Source of the DNA: Polyodon spathula
Lineage: Eukaryota; Chordata; Actinopteri; Acipenseriformes; Polyodontidae
Reading direction: 5' to 3'
NCBI RefSeq assembly: GCF_017654505.1
Contig: NC_054538.1
Location: 19,690,412-19,754,411, forward strand
DNA: 64,000 nucleotides
Part shown: positions 61,686 to 64,000 of the stretch, piece after piece
Layout: each line of letters opens with the position of its first letter
Numbering within the stretch: the stretch's first letter is position 1
Position numbers and translations under genes: made by a program
The notes under the pieces: model-generated
Seen by the model: the letters and a program-made list of their open reading frames with translations, nothing else
Databases searched by the model: none
What the model was told of the DNA's origin: nothing

Positions 61686-62710
61686 CCATGGTTTTCAAAC
61701 TTTTTAGGCCCCGTACCGCTTTTCAAAAAATCTAGTCTACCGTGTACCCCCATCTGAGATAGGGTCATAATATACCTATGAAAACCGAAAGAATTGTATT
61801 TTCTAATTACTAGGCTTAAGTACTTACTGATGTTAACTGAAAATTATATAATTTTAAATGCTTACCTACCAATGTGATGGATGTGCCTGCTTTTTATGAC
61901 AGATTTCAGTAAAACTACACCCTAATTAGTAAACAGTGCAGCCCCTAGACAAGGTTATGTTATTCTGTATTTTAAAATGAACAAATAGGACTTCAAGTTA
62001 CAAAATAATTTAAGCGAGTCATTAAAAAAATAAACAGGGAGTCGATTTTCTGGCTCAGAAAACACAGGGAAGGAAGGTGGAGGGGCTAGAGCGAATTAAG
62101 GAAAACTGCTGTTGAACTAATTTAAATAAAATTCACACTAAAAATGCTATGTAAAATTATTTCAAAAATCCAGACCAATAAGTGGCAAAACGAGTCCAAA
62201 AACAGGTTATGCTTTTGAAAACAAAACTAGGGTTCTAACTTCAAACAAAATCAGAAAGCAATTCTCAACAGAAGTCGCGCATTTCTTCCAACAAATGCAG
62301 AAAGTTTAGAGAGAAAAAATACAGGCATTTAAAAAAAAATTCTGGTAGCATGCAGAACTACGTGAATATTGAATAATTATGTTATGTTATGGTTTAACAC
62401 TTGAGCTGGAAGTTTAAAATGCTATCAGTGTCTTGTGCAGTATCGAATCCAGCCAGAATAAGCACACTGTTTTGAAGTGAATATTTCCAAAAACTAAATT
62501 TGATTAAAGTAGAAAGGTGACATTTATATCACACAGTCAAAAATGACTTTGCAAAATGCTTACATGTTAGTGTTTAGTGCAGTTGCCTGTTCATGTTCAA
62601 TCAGCTGCCAGACAGCTTGTTGATGGGCACTCGCTATATGATACGAACACACGCAACAGGACTGGAGTAGGGAATCCAATTTCAGACACTTCCCAATCCA
62701 GGAGTTAGGG

Positions 62711-62752
<42 letters not shown>

Positions 62753-62786
62753 TAAAATCCGCGGTTCCATTTTTGTAGTAGTAATA

Positions 62787-62821
<35 letters not shown>

Positions 62822-63351
62822 TATTTTAAACGAAAATCATCGGATTATTATTATAATATCCATTATTTAAAGCGTATAATGAAGTAGCTGCTTATGTTAC
62901 TTGTCCCCGGGTTAGCGTATATGCATAGGCTAATGAAATTTCTCAACAGAGTACTTCAACGAATTAGTCAAAAAACACAAAGCACTGCAAGTAAAGATAA
63001 CACAGTCATGTACGCTCCAGCGCAGTGATTTCACTGTCGAAGTAGGGTGGCACAGCTGCATGCTAAACTCAATAATACTGTTAAAACACACTGAATACTT
63101 AGATAAAACACACTGAACTGATCAAACTAAACTACAAACACTGAACATTTACACTCCAGAAAGCAAACGTACCTAGTAAATACTATACATTTTTAAAAGA
63201 AGCAACATTGTACAACGATTTTTTTTTCTTTTTAGCCTACAGACTGCAGAACCACCACACTGCTACTTACATATGTAATTTAGCCATGCGTGCGCTACAC
63301 GCTCACTCACTGTCAGCAGCCGGTTGGGTGTTTATAGTTTGAAAATTGCTG
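61686..63351. mobile_element. hAT-like non-autonomous element (1,666 bp)
   Basis: Left tip CCATGGTTTTCAAACTTTTT and right tip, inverted, CAGCAATTTTCAAACTA. Flanks are GTTTAGAT (61678-61685) and CTTTAGAT (63352-63359), 7 of 8 identical. No transposase is recognised. The interior holds an (ATT)n/(AAT)n pair. Confidence 0.7.
62712..62820. repeat. (ATT)n and (AAT)n facing tracts
   Basis: (ATT)n at 62712-62754 and (AAT)n at 62784-62820 could fold into one hairpin around a loop of about 30 bases. Confidence 0.85.
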
Positions 63352-63430
63352 CTTTAGATAATGTAGGTTTTATTGTACTGATCATATAAATTTCAGGCTG
63401 AATGAGAAAAGTGCTTGTGTTCCCTAAAAC

Positions 63431-63580
63431 AGAGATGGAAAGCAGTTTCACCCATTCCAGGTTTTACTACAAGTTGCGATATCCACAGTGTGCAGGTATC
63501 AAGCTCATGTGTGCCTTATTAAACACAAAAGTAAAACCAGGAATGGTTAAAACTGCTATCCAATGGGAGTATTCTTTGCT
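63431..63580. repeat. Foldback MITE-like repeat, copy 2
   Basis: CATTCCAGGTTTTA is mirrored by TAAAACCAGGAATG, with flanking ATGGAAAG and AAGCTCA...GTGT words shared with the copy at 151-311. Confidence 0.6.
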
Positions 63581-64000
63581 AAAAGTTTGCTACTTGCATG
63601 CTATAGTTAGCTAATAGTTGTAGTCTACATGCAATTTTAAAATAGAGCTTGGTCAGTAGAAGCAGGGTTTCCATTTTCAAGTCCAATATGGATTTTTATT
63701 TTTTTTAATGTTTTAAATCAGATATACAATTTATCATTTCAGACAGAATAATCCAGACTCCAGAATTTCATAGGCTACACCAGTCCCAGACTTAATGGAG
63801 ATGAAGTTCAGCTTTATCACTTGCATACCCTTTATAAAGATCAATAGGTTTTACTGGCAGACAAATTTTTCCATTTTTCACTGGATGAAAAAAAAAAGAG
63901 AGAGATTGCGCAAATGGTAGAGGGGTTAGTGCCAACCATTATAAAAGACCACAGAATCCCACAGGGCAGAGTAGTCTGATTGTGATGAAAATCTAGAAAT
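63581..64000. other. TJAP1 intron to window end
   Basis: Nothing recognised. Confidence 0.5.

Overview
The window is nuclear DNA of a vertebrate, most likely a ray-finned fish. It holds three spliced, conserved protein-coding genes with GT-AG introns, abundant (TA)n/(GT)n microsatellites, several decayed Tc1-like transposons, hAT, piggyBac and Harbinger relics, tRNA-derived SINEs and LTR fragments. A non-teleost fish such as a sturgeon or paddlefish is my guess from the repeat flavour, and it is not proven. Most of the long AT-repeat reading frames are noise.

Layout. (1) 1-9082, plus strand: YIPF3, a multi-pass Golgi membrane protein, in eight coding exons; the first coding exon lies before the window. 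(2) 9083-14523: YIPF3 3' UTR and intergenic DNA with a Tc1 relic and an internally deleted Harbinger element. (3) 14524-27697, plus strand: LRRC73, a leucine-rich-repeat protein, complete in six coding exons. Intron 2 carries a Gypsy-type gag relic split by a piggyBac-type MITE and by a solo LTR. (4) 27698-44189: about 16 kb of intergenic DNA with SINEs, a relic of the endonuclease end of a LINE and a nearly complete 1.6-kb Tc1 element. (5) 44190-60237, minus strand: TJAP1, last four coding exons; earlier exons lie beyond the window. Its introns hold three hAT-like elements, a long foldback element, a second piggyBac-type MITE and a tandem duplication carrying nuclear-receptor-type direct repeats.

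The order and orientation YIPF3 > LRRC73 > < TJAP1 agrees with the cluster I recall from human chromosome 6p21, so this is conserved microsynteny. The three proteins are not known to act in one pathway: YIPF3 is a Golgi membrane protein, TJAP1 a Golgi/tight-junction coiled-coil protein, and LRRC73 is essentially uncharacterised. I found no sign of a new multi-gene system. The unusual content is the transposon archaeology and a few structural oddities around splice sites and introns.
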